Notes: generated by a model not told the origin, from the sequence alone. 64,000 nt of DNA from Streptomyces sp. TS71-3 (GCF_018327685.1 NZ_BNEL01000001.1:434001-498000), one strand, 5' to 3'. Shown: positions 7,709-17,865, counted from the stretch's first letter. A program made the numbers and translations.

Positions 7709-9496
7709 TCAGGCGCCCAAGAGCTTGCGGACGCGGTCCGCGCCCACCGCCAGCAGCAGCGTCGGCAGCCGCGGCCCGGTGTCACGACCGACCAGCAACC
7801 GGTACAGCAGCACGAAGAACGCCCGCTGGGCGGACTTGAGCTCCGGCGTGGGCGCGGCGTCAGCCGCGATCCCGGCCATCGTCTTCGGCACCCCGTACAC
7901 CAGCCCCGTCAGCCCGTCCAGCGACCAGTGCTCGTCCAGGCCCTCCACCAGCAGCCGCAGCGACTCGCGGTCCGACTCGCCGAGCGAGGCCAGCAGTTCC
8001 GTGTCGGCCCCCTCCCGCACGAGCGTGCGCTGCTCCGCGGGAACGTACGTGTTGATCCACGCCTCCGCCTTGTCGAACCGCGGCCGTGCCTCGTCGAGCG
8101 AGTCGAGCGGGTGCTCCGGGTCGAGGTCGCTGAGGATCCGCAGCGCCTGCTCGCCCTGCCCGGCCGTGATGTCGGCCACCGACGCCAGGGTGCGGTACGG
8201 CAACGGGCGCGGCGTACGCGGCAGTTCACCCGCGGCCGTGCCGACCGCGCGCGCGTGGGCGGCGGCGTCGGCGGGCAGCACCGCCGGCGCGTCCTCGCCC
8301 CCCGCCGCGCTCTGGGCGACCTTCGCGGCGAGCCTGTCCCACTCGTCGTAGAGCCGCTGGATCTCCTGGTCGAACGCGATCTTGAACGACTGGTTGGGCC
8401 GCCGCCGCGCGTAGAGCCAGCGCAGCAGCTGGGGCTCCATGATCCGCAGGGCGTCCGCGGGCGTCGGCACCCCGCCCCTGCTGGACGACATCTTCGCCAT
8501 GCCGGAGATCCCGACGAACGCGTACATCGGCCCGATCGGCTGCTCGCCGTCGAACACGGCGCGCACGATCTGCCCGCCGACCTGGAACGACGAGCCCGGC
8601 GAGCTGTGGTCCACGCCGCTCGGCTCGAAGACCACGCCCTCGTACGCCCAGCGCATCGGCCAGTCGACCTTCCACACCAGCTTGCCGCGGTCGAACTCGG
8701 CGAGCCGCACCGTCTCGGTGTGGCCGCAGGCCTCGCAGGTGTACGCCAGCTCGGTGGTGTCGTCGTCGTAGGCGGTGATCGTGGTGAGGTCCTTGCCGCA
8801 CGCGCCGCAGTACGGCTTGTACGGGAAGTAGCCGACGGAGCCGCCGCTGCCGTCCTCCTCGGCGGCGGCGCCGGAGCCCTCGGCCGCCGCCAGCTCGGCC
8901 TCGTCCGCGGGCTTCTGCTGCTTGCCGCCCTGTCCCTTGGCGCCCTGGCCGCCGCCGTCCGCGCCCTTGCCGGGCTTCTTCGTGCGGTACTGGTCGAGGA
9001 TCGCGTCGATCTCGCCGCGGTGCCGCACCGCGTGCAGGACCTGCTCGCGGTAGGCACCGGAGGTGTACTGGGCGGTCTGGCTGATGCCGTCGTACTCCAC
9101 GCCCATCTCGGCGAGCGCGGCCTCCATGGCGGACCTGAAGTGGTCGGCCCAGGTCGCGTGCGGGGAGCCCTTCGGCGCGGGCACGGAGGTCAGCGGCTTG
9201 CCGATGTGCTCGGCCCAGGACTCGTCGACGCCGCTCACACCGGCCGGGACCTTGCGGAAGCGGTCGAAGTCGTCCCACGAGATCAGGTGCCGCACGGTGA
9301 GGCCGCGGCGGCGCAGCTCGTCGGCGACCAGGTGCGGGGTCATGACCTCGCGGAGGTTGCCGAGGTGGATCGGGCCCGAGGGGGAGAGCCCGGACGCGAC
9401 GACGACTGGTTTGCCCGGGGCGCGGCGCTCCGACTCGGCGCTGACCTCGTCCGCGTAACGGGAGACCCAGTCGGTGGTCTCGGTGCTCTGAGCCAC
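7709..9496 (-). CDS. lysS: Lysyl-tRNA synthetase, class I
   Basis: The product has 595 residues and charges tRNA-Lys with lysine. It is the class I (archaeal-type) form, shown by the HLGN variant of the HIGH motif at residues 44-47 and KMSSS at residues 335-339. A Cys-rich zinc-type region (YCGACGKD and TCEACGHTE) sits between them. A low-complexity insertion of roughly 55 residues ([17 protein letters not shown] and an Ala/Glu stretch) precedes that region. GTG at 9496 is chosen because AAGGA lies 10 bases upstream. The gene is divergent from argS, so both synthetases share a 360-base control region. Confidence 0.92.
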   Translation of the reverse strand: MAQSTETTDWVSRYADEVSAESERRAPGKPVVVASGLSPSGPIHLGNLREVMTPHLVADELRRRGLTVRHLISWDDFDRFRKVPAGVSGVDESWAEHIGKPLTSVPAPKGSPHATWADHFRSAMEAALAEMGVEYDGISQTAQYTSGAYREQVLHAVRHRGEIDAILDQYRTKKPGKGADGGGQGAKGQGGKQQKPADEAELAAAEGSGAAAEEDGSGGSVGYFPYKPYCGACGKDLTTITAYDDDTTELAYTCEACGHTETVRLAEFDRGKLVWKVDWPMRWAYEGVVFEPSGVDHSSPGSSFQVGGQIVRAVFDGEQPIGPMYAFVGISGMAKMSSSRGGVPTPADALRIMEPQLLRWLYARRRPNQSFKIAFDQEIQRLYDEWDRLAAKVAQSAAGGEDAPAVLPADAAAHARAVGTAAGELPRTPRPLPYRTLASVADITAGQGEQALRILSDLDPEHPLDSLDEARPRFDKAEAWINTYVPAEQRTLVREGADTELLASLGESDRESLRLLVEGLDEHWSLDGLTGLVYGVPKTMAGIAADAAPTPELKSAQRAFFVLLYRLLVGRDTGPRLPTLLLAVGADRVRKLLGA

Positions 9497-9856
9497 GATC
9501 GGTACGTCCTTCTTTCTGATGTGCGCGTTCCACTGTGCGCGTTTCCGCTGTGCGCTCGTGCGCTGCGTGCCGTGCGCCTGCTGCCGTGTGCGCGGCCGCT
9601 CGGCGCGCGTCCTGCTCCTGCCCGGGGTGGCGACCTCGGTGCCGTCCGCGGTGCCCGCCCCACCGGGTGCCTCGCGCGTGCACGCACGTGCACACCGCGT
9701 CGCATCCCTGTTCCCCCATTCTCCCAGCTCGCGCCCCAACCGCGAAAACGGCTTGTCAGGGCATGGGATACTGAGTGCGTTACGGCACAGTCCACTGGTC
9801 ACCACCGGTCGCCCCACGTCGCCCTTGCATCGTCCAGGAGAAACGGCATTCCTTTC
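9497..9856. other. Divergent control region of lysS and argS, with short direct repeats
   Basis: This 360-base region has no gene. Near the lysS side, at 9520-9557, TGTGCGCG recurs three times with 14-15 base spacing. Further TGCG-rich sequence follows to about 9600. The part nearest argS (from about 9715) is less GC-rich, as expected for a promoter, but no convincing -35/-10 pair was found. No T-box-like structure was recognised. Confidence 0.5.
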
Positions 9857-11647
9857 ATGGCCTCGGTCACCTCGCTCAGCGCCTCGGTCCACCAGCGTCT
9901 CGCGGACGCCCTCTCGGCCGCCCTGCCCCAGGCCGGGGCAGCGGACCCCCTGCTGCGCCGAAGCGACCGCGCCGACTTCCAGGCCAACGGCATCCTGGCG
10001 CTGGCGAAGCGGGCGAAGGCGCAGCCGAGAGAGCTGGCCGAGCGGGTCGTGGCGGAGGTCGACGCCCCGGACCTGCTGGCGGACGTGGAGGTCTCGGGCC
10101 CCGGCTTCCTGAACATCACGGTCACCGACAGCGCGATCACCGAGAACCTCGCGGCGCGCGCCGCGGACCCCGACGGCCGGCTCGGCGCGCCCTTCGCCGA
10201 CCACCCGGGCATCACGGTGATCGACTACGCCCAGCCGAACGTCGCCAAGGAGATGCACGTCGGCCACCTGCGGTCCGCCGTGATCGGCGACGCGCTGGTG
10301 CAGATGCTGGAGTTCACCGGCGAGAGCGTCGTCCGGCGGCACCACATCGGGGACTGGGGCACGCAGTTCGGCATGCTCATCCAGTACCTGGAGGAGCACC
10401 CGCACGAGCTGGACCACAAGGCCGCCGGCGCCGCGGGCGAGGAGGCCAGCGGCGAAGAGGCCATGTCCAATCTGGACCGGCTCTACAAGGCCGCGCGGCG
10501 GCTCTTCGACTCCGACGAGGAGTTCAAGACCCGGGCCCGGCGCAGGGTCGTGGACCTCCAGGCGGGCGAGCCCGCGACGCTGGCCCTCTGGCAGCGGTTC
10601 GTCGACGAGTCGAAGCTCTACTTCCAGTCCGTCTTCCACAAGCTGGACATGGAGATCCGGGACGCCGACGTGGTCGGCGAGTCGGGGTACAACGACATGC
10701 TGGCGGAGACCTGCCGGCTGCTGGAGGAGTCCGGCGTCGCGGTCCGCTCCGAGGGCGCGCTCTGCGTCTTCTTCGACGACATCAAGGGCCCGGAAGGCAA
10801 TCCGGTCCCGCTGATCGTGCAGAAGTCCGACGGCGGCTACGGCTACGCGGCCACGGACCTGTCCGCCGTCCGCGACCGAGTCTTCAACCTCAAGGCGAAC
10901 ACCCTCCTGTACGTGGTCGACGCCCGGCAGGCGCTGCACTTCCGGATGGTCTTCGAGACCGCACGCAGGGCCGGCTGGCTCGGCGACGACGTGACGGCGC
11001 TCCAGCTCGCGTTCGGCACGGTCCTCGGCAAGGACGGCAAGCCGTTCAAGACCCGCGCGGGCGAGACGGTCCGCCTGGAGGACCTGCTGGACGAGGCGAT
11101 CGAGCGGGCCACGGCGGTGGTGCGCGAGAAGAACAACGAGAAGGTCGGGCTCAGCGAGGACGAGATCGTCACCAACGGCGCGCACATCGGCGTCGGCGCG
11201 GTGAAGTACGCCGACCTGTCGACGTCCGCCAGCCGGGACTACAAGTTCGACCTGGACCAGATGGTCTCGCTGAACGGCGACACGTCCGTCTACATCCAGT
11301 ACGCGTACGCGCGGATCCAGTCGATCCTGCGGCTGTCCGGCGACGCGCGGCCCGTCGCGCACCCCGAGCTGGCGCTCGCCCCCGCGGAGCGGGCGCTCGG
11401 GCTGCACGTGGACCGGTTCGCGGAGACGGCCGCGGAGGCGGCGGCGGAGTACGCGCCGCACAAGCTGGCGGCGTACCTGTACCAGTTGGCTTCGCTCTTC
11501 ACGACGTTCTACGCGGAGTGCCAGGTGCTGAGCGAGGAGAATCCGGCGGAGGTCGTGGAGAACCGGCTGTTCCTCTGCGAGGTCACGGCGCGGACGGTGC
11601 ACCGGGGCATGCGGCTCCTGGGCATCCGCACCCCGGACCGCCTCTGA
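9857..11647 (+). CDS. argS: Arginyl-tRNA synthetase
   Basis: The product has 596 residues, the usual bacterial ArgRS length. It charges tRNA-Arg. The N-terminal Add-1 tRNA-binding domain (about residues 1-110) is followed by the Rossmann catalytic core with HVGH at residues 134-137, preceded by [14 protein letters not shown], a hallmark of ArgRS. The anticodon-binding helical domain closes the protein ([22 protein letters not shown], split by the rest of the domain). As in other ArgRS proteins the KMSKS loop is poorly conserved. ATG at 9857 is the first good Met; an AGGAG lies about 16 bases upstream, farther than usual, so a slightly earlier start cannot be excluded. Confidence 0.95.
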   Translation: MASVTSLSASVHQRLADALSAALPQAGAADPLLRRSDRADFQANGILALAKRAKAQPRELAERVVAEVDAPDLLADVEVSGPGFLNITVTDSAITENLAARAADPDGRLGAPFADHPGITVIDYAQPNVAKEMHVGHLRSAVIGDALVQMLEFTGESVVRRHHIGDWGTQFGMLIQYLEEHPHELDHKAAGAAGEEASGEEAMSNLDRLYKAARRLFDSDEEFKTRARRRVVDLQAGEPATLALWQRFVDESKLYFQSVFHKLDMEIRDADVVGESGYNDMLAETCRLLEESGVAVRSEGALCVFFDDIKGPEGNPVPLIVQKSDGGYGYAATDLSAVRDRVFNLKANTLLYVVDARQALHFRMVFETARRAGWLGDDVTALQLAFGTVLGKDGKPFKTRAGETVRLEDLLDEAIERATAVVREKNNEKVGLSEDEIVTNGAHIGVGAVKYADLSTSASRDYKFDLDQMVSLNGDTSVYIQYAYARIQSILRLSGDARPVAHPELALAPAERALGLHVDRFAETAAEAAAEYAPHKLAAYLYQLASLFTTFYAECQVLSEENPAEVVENRLFLCEVTARTVHRGMRLLGIRTPDRL

Positions 11648-11675
11648 CTTCGTTCCGGGGCGACCCCGGGCCCCG

Positions 11676-11806
11676 AAACGGGTGCGGGGAACTGCGCGAG
11701 CAACCACCACCAGCCGGTGGTCCGAATGCGACAGAGACTGCCCCCTTGGGACGGTGACGACCTGACGGGTCCGTCGTGGCTGGTCGCGCAGTTCCCCGCG
11801 CCCCTA
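11676..11806. repeat. Composite intergenic repeat, copy between convergent argS and the DUF2637 gene
   Basis: This copy shows the full architecture: left arm (GTGCGGGGAACTGCGCGAG), a middle module in the opposite orientation to other copies (GGGACGGTGACGACCTGACG), and right arm (TGGTCGCGCAGTTCCCCGCG). The two arms are inverted repeats of each other and could fold into a long hairpin in either transcript. Confidence 0.8.
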
Positions 11807-11881
11807 AGTGGCTGACCTTGGCCGCACAGGCGCCGCTGCCCCGACGGGGTGCCGTGGGCCGCGCAGGCCCCGGAGACCGGG

Positions 11882-13507
11882 CTACGCGATGTTCTCCTCG
11901 GCGTCCAGGTTCTGCTGGTACCGCTCACGGAACTCGCGGACGTACGGGCGGAGCGTCCGCTCCGTCAGGGGCCCGCCGGACTGGCCGACGATGCCGTACA
12001 GATCCTGGAGGTAGAGCCCGAACTGCCGGGCGTTCGGGAAGTCCATGTGCTCGCCCACGTACTTGCGGAACGCCTGGAAGTACGCCTCGTCACGGGAGAG
12101 CCCGTCCGGGAGGCCCACCGGCTGAGGCTCCTCGCCGCCCGACTCCGGCAACGGCAGCTCCTCGCCGGCCCCCGACCACGCCGTCTGCTCCATGCGCGGC
12201 GCAGGGATCGGGCTGCCGCCCAGCGGACGGGTGCGGCCGGGCCCGGCCGGAACCAGGAACTGGTTGCCGGTGGCCGGATCGATCCCCTCCATCGCGGCGG
12301 GGTCGACGGGCATGCCGTCAGGCCCCACCTGCCCCACCTGCTCCGCCGGGCCGGGCCCGCCGGGCTGCCCGGCCCCCGCCTCGGCGGCGTACCGCTGCTG
12401 CGCCTCGGCGTACTGCTGCTGTGCCTCCGCGTACTGCTGCGCGTCGGCGAACTGCTGCGGGTCCGGGTACGGCCCCGGTCCGGGCGCCTGCTGCCCCTGC
12501 CCGGCGTACTCCTGGGGCACGGGCCCCTGCGGGCCCTGCACGTACTGCTGGGGCCCCGGGACGCCCTGGGCCTGGGCGAGCGCCTGCTGCTGCGCGTACC
12601 ACTGCTCGTACTGCTGGTCCGGGGCGTAGGAGGGGTCGTACCCGCCCTCGTACGGCCGGTTGGGGTGGGCGGCGAACCAGGGGCTCATCGCGTCGATGCC
12701 GGGCGGTGGGGCGACCTCGTGCCGCGGGGGCGCCTCGGTGGACCGGTCCGCGCCCTGGGCGGGTTGCGCGCCGGGCTCGAGCTCCGCGCTCCGGGGCGCC
12801 GGCGGCAGCAGCACCGGTTCGATGCCGGCGGCGGCCAGGCCGGCGGGCGCGGTGTCGGAGAGCGGCACGCCGTAGCGGGCGAGTCTGAGCGGCATCAGGG
12901 ACTCGACGGGCGCCTTGCGGCGCCACGCGCGCCCGAAGCGGGAGTGCAGCCGCGCCTGGTAGACCAGCCGCTCCTGCTCCAGCTTGATCGTCGCCTCGTA
13001 GGAGCGCAGCTCCCACAGCTTCATCCGGCGCCACAGCAGGAACGTCGGTATCGGGGAAAGCAGCCAGCGGGTGAGCCGCACGCCCTCCATGTGCTTGTCG
13101 GCGGTGATGTCCGCGATCCGGCCCACCGCGTGCCGGGCCGCCTCCACGGAGACCACGAAGAGCACCGGGATGACGGCGTGCATCCCCACGCCCAGCGGGT
13201 CCGGCCAGGCCGCCGCGCCGTTGAACGCGATGGTGGCCGCCGTCAGCACCCACGCCGCCTGGCGCAGCAGCGGGAACGGGATCCGGATCCACGTCAGCAG
13301 CAGGTCGAGCGAGAGCAGCACGCAGATGCCCGCGTCGATGCCGATCGGGAAGACCAGGGAGAACTGGCCGAACCCCTTCCGCTCGGCGAGCGCCCGCACG
13401 GCCGAGTACGACCCGACGAAGCCGATTCCGGCGATGACCAGCGCACCGGAGATGACCAGCCCGACGAGTATCCGGTGTGTCCGTGTCAGCTTGAGTGGCG
13501 CGGCCAC
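11882..13507 (-). CDS. DUF2637 membrane protein with Gln-rich tail (SpdB-like)
   Basis: The product has 541 residues. The first 120 or so contain four hydrophobic segments (for example ILVGLVISGALVIAGIGFVG), matching the DUF2637 domain also found in Streptomyces plasmid spread proteins. A basic region follows (RRMKLWELRSYEATIKLEQE). The middle is a long disordered stretch rich in Gln, Pro, Tyr and Ala, with repeated AEAQQ/YAEAQQ units. The last 100 residues (LSRDEAYFQAFRKYVGEHM onward) look like a folded helical domain. GTG at 13507 has a GGGAGGG site. A structural or DNA-translocation-associated membrane role is possible, but the function of chromosomal copies is not established. Confidence 0.75.
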   Translation of the reverse strand: MAAPLKLTRTHRILVGLVISGALVIAGIGFVGSYSAVRALAERKGFGQFSLVFPIGIDAGICVLLSLDLLLTWIRIPFPLLRQAAWVLTAATIAFNGAAAWPDPLGVGMHAVIPVLFVVSVEAARHAVGRIADITADKHMEGVRLTRWLLSPIPTFLLWRRMKLWELRSYEATIKLEQERLVYQARLHSRFGRAWRRKAPVESLMPLRLARYGVPLSDTAPAGLAAAGIEPVLLPPAPRSAELEPGAQPAQGADRSTEAPPRHEVAPPPGIDAMSPWFAAHPNRPYEGGYDPSYAPDQQYEQWYAQQQALAQAQGVPGPQQYVQGPQGPVPQEYAGQGQQAPGPGPYPDPQQFADAQQYAEAQQQYAEAQQRYAAEAGAGQPGGPGPAEQVGQVGPDGMPVDPAAMEGIDPATGNQFLVPAGPGRTRPLGGSPIPAPRMEQTAWSGAGEELPLPESGGEEPQPVGLPDGLSRDEAYFQAFRKYVGEHMDFPNARQFGLYLQDLYGIVGQSGGPLTERTLRPYVREFRERYQQNLDAEENIA

Positions 13508-13740
13508 CGTTGCTCCCTCCCTGTCGCCCCCAACGGGCACCGGCGCCCCCGAGGGTGCCGCGCAACAGACTGGCACATGTGTGCGGCGCGCGCCGGGTCG
13601 GCATACCGCGAGCCATGCCGTCCCGGCGCCTGTATCTCCCGACAAGTGCCGTCATGTACGGGCGGGTTGCCGCCGCCTTCCGGAGGCGGAGCCGCCGGGT
13701 TCGATCGGTGCTCGACTGCCCGCCGCGGCGGGTTCCCCGG

Positions 13741-14511
13741 CTAGGAGGACGAGTCGGAGGAGCCCGAGGAGGAACTCCCCGACGCCGACGAGCCGTTCGC
13801 CGCCACGACCGCCGCGATGGCCTCCTTGGCCGCCGACTGGGTGTCCTGAAGCAGCCCGGAGGTGTCCGGGGCCTTCTCGCCCGCGAGCCCGGCGCCGTTG
13901 TAGTCGACGGTCACCACGACGTTCTGGATGCGGGTCACGACCGTCTGCTGCTTGAAGGAGCCCTCGTCCTTCTTCAGGCCGTAGTTCACGGCCGTCGCCG
14001 CGTCTCCGGTGCCGGACACCGGCTGGCTGCTCACGCCGGTGGCACCCTCGGTGGCCTTCGCGCCGGCCACCTGCTTGGCGTAGTACTGGCTCGCCTGCGT
14101 GGTGGCGCCGTCGCGCGACTGGTCGGACGTGAAGCGCACCAGGGAGACGTTCAGCCAGCGGAACTGCGAGCCCTTGACGCCGTTGTTGTCGAGGCTGCTC
14201 CAGGAGCAGGAGCTGCGCACCGACGTGTCCGCGGACTTGGCCATCGTGCCCGACGGGTCGGCCTCGGGCACCAGCTTCTCCAGCGTCTTGTCGGACAGCG
14301 TCTTGCAGGCCCCCGGCAGGGCGGAGTACGCCGGCTGCGCGCCGGCGGCGCCGTCGGAGCCGGAGTCCTTGGAGGCGGCCGACGAGGAGCCGTCGCCCGG
14401 CTCGGACCCGCCGTCGCCGGATCCCGACGTGCATCCGGACGCGACGAGGATCACGGGGACGGCGGCCGCGCAGGCGAGTATGCGGGTGAGTCGCTGTGCA
14501 GGTCGGTGCAT
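13741..14511 (-). CDS. DUF3558-like lipoprotein
   Basis: The product has 256 residues. A basic N-terminus and hydrophobic stretch end in the lipobox VASGC, so it should be a lipoprotein anchored on the outer face of the membrane. A Ser/Gly/Asp linker leads to a domain with paired cysteines (LPGACKTLS and SSCSWSS) of the DUF3558 type. The C-terminus is a Ser/Gly-rich tail. It is followed on the same strand, upstream, by a second lipoprotein of the same general design. Function unknown. Confidence 0.75.
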   Translation of the reverse strand: MHRPAQRLTRILACAAAVPVILVASGCTSGSGDGGSEPGDGSSSAASKDSGSDGAAGAQPAYSALPGACKTLSDKTLEKLVPEADPSGTMAKSADTSVRSSCSWSSLDNNGVKGSQFRWLNVSLVRFTSDQSRDGATTQASQYYAKQVAGAKATEGATGVSSQPVSGTGDAATAVNYGLKKDEGSFKQQTVVTRIQNVVVTVDYNGAGLAGEKAPDTSGLLQDTQSAAKEAIAAVVAANGSSASGSSSSGSSDSSS

Positions 14512-14671
14512 GGTTCCTTCACTCGTGACGCTCGTACGTGGGTGGTGCAGGGCCCGGGCCCCCGGTGAAGATGCCGTGGAGGCGGGTCCGAGGGGTCACG
14601 GTACGCCGTGCCCGCCCGGCCGGCCGTGGCCCGTCCGGCGCGCGGGAGCCGGACGGGGCCGCGCGCGGCGG

Positions 14672-15589
14672 TCAGTCGCTGAGCCGGCCCGCCAGCTCGT
14701 GTGCCAGGTCCTGCGCGCTGTCCTGCATCTTCTTGCTGTCCGGCAGCAGGGTCGGGTTGCCCGCCTGCTCGTCGTACTGGACGGTCACGATCACGTTGGA
14801 CGTGCGGAAGACCACAGTGACCGTGCGGTGCCGGGCGGCCGAGGACGGGCTGGAGCAGGTGTCGTCGAGGAACGCGGCGTCGCCGAGGCCGTTCAGCGCC
14901 CGGGACGGCGGCACGCCGGCGCCTGAGAGGCCCGAGGAGCCGGTCGCGCCGGGGCCCGCGGGGGCGCCGGAGCCGCCCGTGCCGCTCGCCGCGCAGGAGC
15001 CGCCGGGCACGCCGGAGTCGCCCGCGTCGAGGGAGTCCGGGTTCATGGCCGAACCGCCGGACCCGCCCGCCCCGGCCGACGCGCTGGGGGAGCTGGAGGA
15101 GCCCTTCTGGGGCTTGCCCGGGGGCGTGGAGGGCGTCAGCCCCGCGTCGGTCTCCTTCGTGCTGAAGACCTGCTGCGCACGGGTGTCGTCACTGACCGTG
15201 GTGTCGTACGACACGACGCGCTCGAAGTCGATGAGCAGGTGGTCCGTGGCGTACGGGGACTCGCCGCTCCAGCGGCAGCCGACCCGGCGGTCGGTGTCGT
15301 AGGTGAGCGCGGCGCTGCCCTCGTAGGCGCGCTCGCGCTGCTGCTCGTCGGAGATGGTCTTGATGCCCGGCAGCATCGTGTCCAGGCTGCCCTTCTCGAC
15401 CTCGCCGCACGGCTCGGGGAGCGTGCGGTACTTGCCGGGGGGCGCGGGCGGTGCCGAGGTGCCGGCACCGGCGGGCTTGGCGTCGCCGGAGGCATCGCGG
15501 GAGCCGGAGTCCGCGGTGCAGCCGGCGAGCAGGGCCACGAGGGCCGCGAGAAGCGCTGTGCTGCCTGTCACCAACGCCTTCCGCTGCAC
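14672..15589 (-). CDS. Second DUF3558-like lipoprotein
   Basis: The product has 305 residues with a lipobox ALLAGC after a typical signal segment. The mature part has the spaced cysteines (EPCGEVEKG, RRVGCRWSG, DDTCSSP) seen in DUF3558-like proteins. It also has a long low-complexity Gly/Ser/Pro insertion (about residues 160-230) that splits the domain. GTG at 15589 has a strong GAGAGGAG site. It is probably a paralogue of the neighbouring lipoprotein; the two may form a pair on the cell surface. Function unknown. Confidence 0.72.
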   Translation of the reverse strand: MQRKALVTGSTALLAALVALLAGCTADSGSRDASGDAKPAGAGTSAPPAPPGKYRTLPEPCGEVEKGSLDTMLPGIKTISDEQQRERAYEGSAALTYDTDRRVGCRWSGESPYATDHLLIDFERVVSYDTTVSDDTRAQQVFSTKETDAGLTPSTPPGKPQKGSSSSPSASAGAGGSGGSAMNPDSLDAGDSGVPGGSCAASGTGGSGAPAGPGATGSSGLSGAGVPPSRALNGLGDAAFLDDTCSSPSSAARHRTVTVVFRTSNVIVTVQYDEQAGNPTLLPDSKKMQDSAQDLAHELAGRLSD

Positions 15590-15733
15590 GGTGCTGGCTC
15601 CTCTCGGCGGGGGTTCGACGGCGAAATGAGGTTGCCGCGGGCGGTGGCCCGCTGAACACAATGTCTACCGCACAGCCACCCGGACCCGCCGGTCGAGCGG
15701 GTCTTTCGTGGGAGGTTGTTCCGGTATTTACGG

Positions 15734-15770
15734 TCCGGATTCACAGTCCGGATCCGCGGTCCGGAATGCG
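15734..15770. repeat. 13-bp direct repeat array upstream of rtcB
   Basis: TCCGGA occurs three times at exact 13-base spacing (15734, 15747, 15760), each with similar flanks (GGTCCGGATTCAC, AGTCCGGATCCGC, GGTCCGGAATGCG). It lies 110-140 bases upstream of the rtcB start in the divergent gap with the lipoprotein gene. It may be a regulator binding array. Confidence 0.6.
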
Positions 15771-15875
15771 GGACGGAGTTTTCCACACCACAGCTGCCCG
15801 GGGCGCGCCCGGTCCGCGCGCCCCGCCATGCATCGGTGCGCGGTGCGGGGGAACCACGGGGGAAAGGGAGCGAGG

Positions 15876-17069
15876 ATGTCGTACGTAGAGGTACCGGGCG
15901 AGAAGGTGCCCATCCGGATGTGGACCGACCCGGCCACGGTCGAGGGAGCCGCTCTCCAGCAGCTCAGGAACGTCACCACGCTGCCGTGGGTCGAGGGTCT
16001 CGCCGTGATGCCCGACGTGCACTACGGCAAGGGCGCCACGGTCGGCTCGGTGATCGCGATGCGGGACGCCGTGTGCCCCGCCGCGGTCGGCGTGGACATC
16101 GGCTGCGGCATGTCGGCGGTGCGCACGTCCCTGACCGAGAACGACCTGCCGGGCGACCTGTCGCGGCTGCGCGCGAGGATCGAGCGGGCCATCCCGGTCG
16201 GCCGCGGCATGCACGACACCCCGGTCGACCCGCACCGCCTGCACGGCTTCCCGACCGCCGGCTGGGCGGACTTCTGGGAGCGCTTCGGCTCGCTGGCGCA
16301 GGCCGTACGGCCCCGTCGGGAGCGGGCCGCCAAGCAACTCGGCACGCTCGGGTCCGGCAACCACTTCGTCGAGGTCTGCACGGACACCGACGGCGCGGTC
16401 TGGCTGATGCTGCACTCCGGCTCGCGGAACATCGGCAAGGAGCTCGCCGAGCACCACATCGGGGTGGCCCGGGGGCTCGCGCACAACCAGGACCTGGTCG
16501 ACCGCGACCTCGCCGTCTTCGTCGCGGGCACCCCGCAGATGGCGGCCTACCGGCGCGACCTCTTCTGGGCCCAGGAGTACGCACGCCGCAACCGCGCCCT
16601 GATGATGGCGCTGCTGAAGGACGCCGTCGCCAAGGAGTTCAAGAAGGTCCGGGTGACGTTCGAGCCGGAGATCAGCTGCCACCACAACTACGTCTCCGAG
16701 GAGCGCTACGACGACGTGGGCCTGCTGGTCACCCGCAAGGGCGCGATCCGCGCGGGCGCCGGCGACCACGGCATCATCCCCGGCTCGATGGGCACCGGCT
16801 CGTACATCGTGCGGGGCCTCGGCAACGAGAAGTCCTTCAACTCCGCGTCGCACGGCGCGGGCCGCAGGATGAGCCGCGGCGCGGCGAAGCGGCGGTTCAC
16901 GGCGCGGGACCTGGAGGAGCAGACGCGGGGCGTCGAGTGCCGCAAGGACGCGGGGGTGGTGGACGAGATCCCCGGCGCGTACAAGCGGATCGAGGAGGTC
17001 CTCGACCAGCAGCGGGACCTGGTCGAGGTGGTGGCGCGGCTGAAGCAGGTGGTGTGTGTCAAGGGGTGA
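15876..17069 (+). CDS. rtcB: RtcB-family RNA ligase
   Basis: The product has 397 residues. RtcB joins RNA 2',3'-cyclic phosphate (or 3'-phosphate) ends to 5'-OH ends using GTP and Mn(II). The key signature GVDIGCGM is present (Asp74 and Cys77 as metal ligands), as are HSGSRNIG, ISCHHNY, GSMGTGSYIV and SHGAGR. In the last motif His326 corresponds to the guanylylated histidine. ATG at 15876 has a GGGAG/GAGG site. The gene stands alone: no archease, RtcA or RtcR homologue lies beside it, so a repair or tRNA-related role is likely but not shown. Confidence 0.93.
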   Translation: MSYVEVPGEKVPIRMWTDPATVEGAALQQLRNVTTLPWVEGLAVMPDVHYGKGATVGSVIAMRDAVCPAAVGVDIGCGMSAVRTSLTENDLPGDLSRLRARIERAIPVGRGMHDTPVDPHRLHGFPTAGWADFWERFGSLAQAVRPRRERAAKQLGTLGSGNHFVEVCTDTDGAVWLMLHSGSRNIGKELAEHHIGVARGLAHNQDLVDRDLAVFVAGTPQMAAYRRDLFWAQEYARRNRALMMALLKDAVAKEFKKVRVTFEPEISCHHNYVSEERYDDVGLLVTRKGAIRAGAGDHGIIPGSMGTGSYIVRGLGNEKSFNSASHGAGRRMSRGAAKRRFTARDLEEQTRGVECRKDAGVVDEIPGAYKRIEEVLDQQRDLVEVVARLKQVVCVKG

Positions 17070-17111
17070 CCCCCTTGGACCCCCCTGGTGGGGCTGCGCT
17101 CTGGAGGGCTC

Positions 17112-17215
17112 TCCCCTGGCCCACGCAGGGGCGCGGGGATGGGGGTACCTCCCACGCCTTCAAGGCAGTGGGGGAGCGACAAGCCCCCACCGGGGGGTGG
17201 CCGGGCACGAGACCG
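17112..17215. repeat. Composite intergenic repeat (degenerate copy) between convergent rtcB and a small-protein gene
   Basis: Within the 276-base gap 17070-17345 there is an arm start (CAGGGGCGCGGGG) and a hairpin with arms GTACCTCCCACGCCTTCAAG and GCAGTGGGGGAGC. An altered middle part follows. The same hairpin module occurs in the copies near 20.6 and 23.8 kb. Confidence 0.6.
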
Positions 17216-17345
17216 CAAGGGGCTCGGCGGGACCCGATCAGAGGGTGCGGCGCCTTCGCGACGGGCTTCGCCCCTGAGTGGGCCGGGGCGGAGCCCAACC
17301 GGGAGCGGCCACGCGATGTCGGCTTCCCGCGCCCCGAACGGGCGC

Positions 17346-17552
17346 TTACCCGTGGTGGCGGACGGCGTAGATCATGATCAGGGCGACCAGGTGGATGCCG
17401 AAGAGGAAGTAGGCGAGGTTCCACCACATCTGGCGCTCGGTGGTCCGGTCCTCGCTGTCCCGCTTGCCGGCGGGGGTCACGGCCGGACCGGGTGTGCCGG
17501 ACGGCCCCGGCTCGGGGTCGCCGGGGGAGGGGGCCGGGGTGGCGTCAGGCAT
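17346..17552 (-). CDS. Small single-pass membrane protein
   Basis: The product has 68 residues. A Pro/Gly-rich N-terminus is followed by a basic segment (RDSEDRTTERQMWW) and one C-terminal membrane helix (LAYFLFGIHLVALIMIYAV) ending in RHHG. It resembles small actinobacterial membrane proteins of DUF6126 type, but I am not sure of the family. The ATG at 17552 overlaps the stop of the gene upstream by 8 bases, so the two are translationally coupled. Confidence 0.65.
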   Translation of the reverse strand: MPDATPAPSPGDPEPGPSGTPGPAVTPAGKRDSEDRTTERQMWWNLAYFLFGIHLVALIMIYAVRHHG

Positions 17553-17865
17553 CGGTGCCGCGCTCCGTGGCGTGCAGATCACGCGCACGGGCGAGCACCG
17601 TCCCGAAGTCCCGCTGCGTGTCGTCGCACCAGTGCAGAAGATCCGCGAGCATCCGCTGCAACGTCGCGCTGGGCCCGGTCCGCCACCCGTCCTCGGAGAG
17701 CGTGTACGTCCGCAGGGCGGCGTCGGCGCGGCGTATCGCCTCCTCGTGCGCGTACGCGGCGTCCGCCGCGAGGTCGGCGGGGTCGGGGGTGCCGTCGCCG
17801 GGCTGCGCGGCCGGGGCGGGCGCGTCGGGGCCCTCGGCGTGGGGTGCGGCGTCGGACGGTTTCAC
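17545..17865 (-). CDS. Hypothetical protein of 106 residues, coupled to the SDR gene
   Basis: GTG at 17865 overlaps the stop codon of the SDR gene (GTGA), and its own stop overlaps the start of the small membrane protein. The three genes therefore form a tight operon. The N-terminal 45 residues are Pro/Ala/Asp-rich and probably disordered. The rest looks helical (DAAYAHEEAIRRADAALRTY, then RMLADLLHWCDDTQRDFG). I do not recognise a family. Confidence 0.6.
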   Translation of the reverse strand: MKPSDAAPHAEGPDAPAPAAQPGDGTPDPADLAADAAYAHEEAIRRADAALRTYTLSEDGWRTGPSATLQRMLADLLHWCDDTQRDFGTVLARARDLHATERGTDA

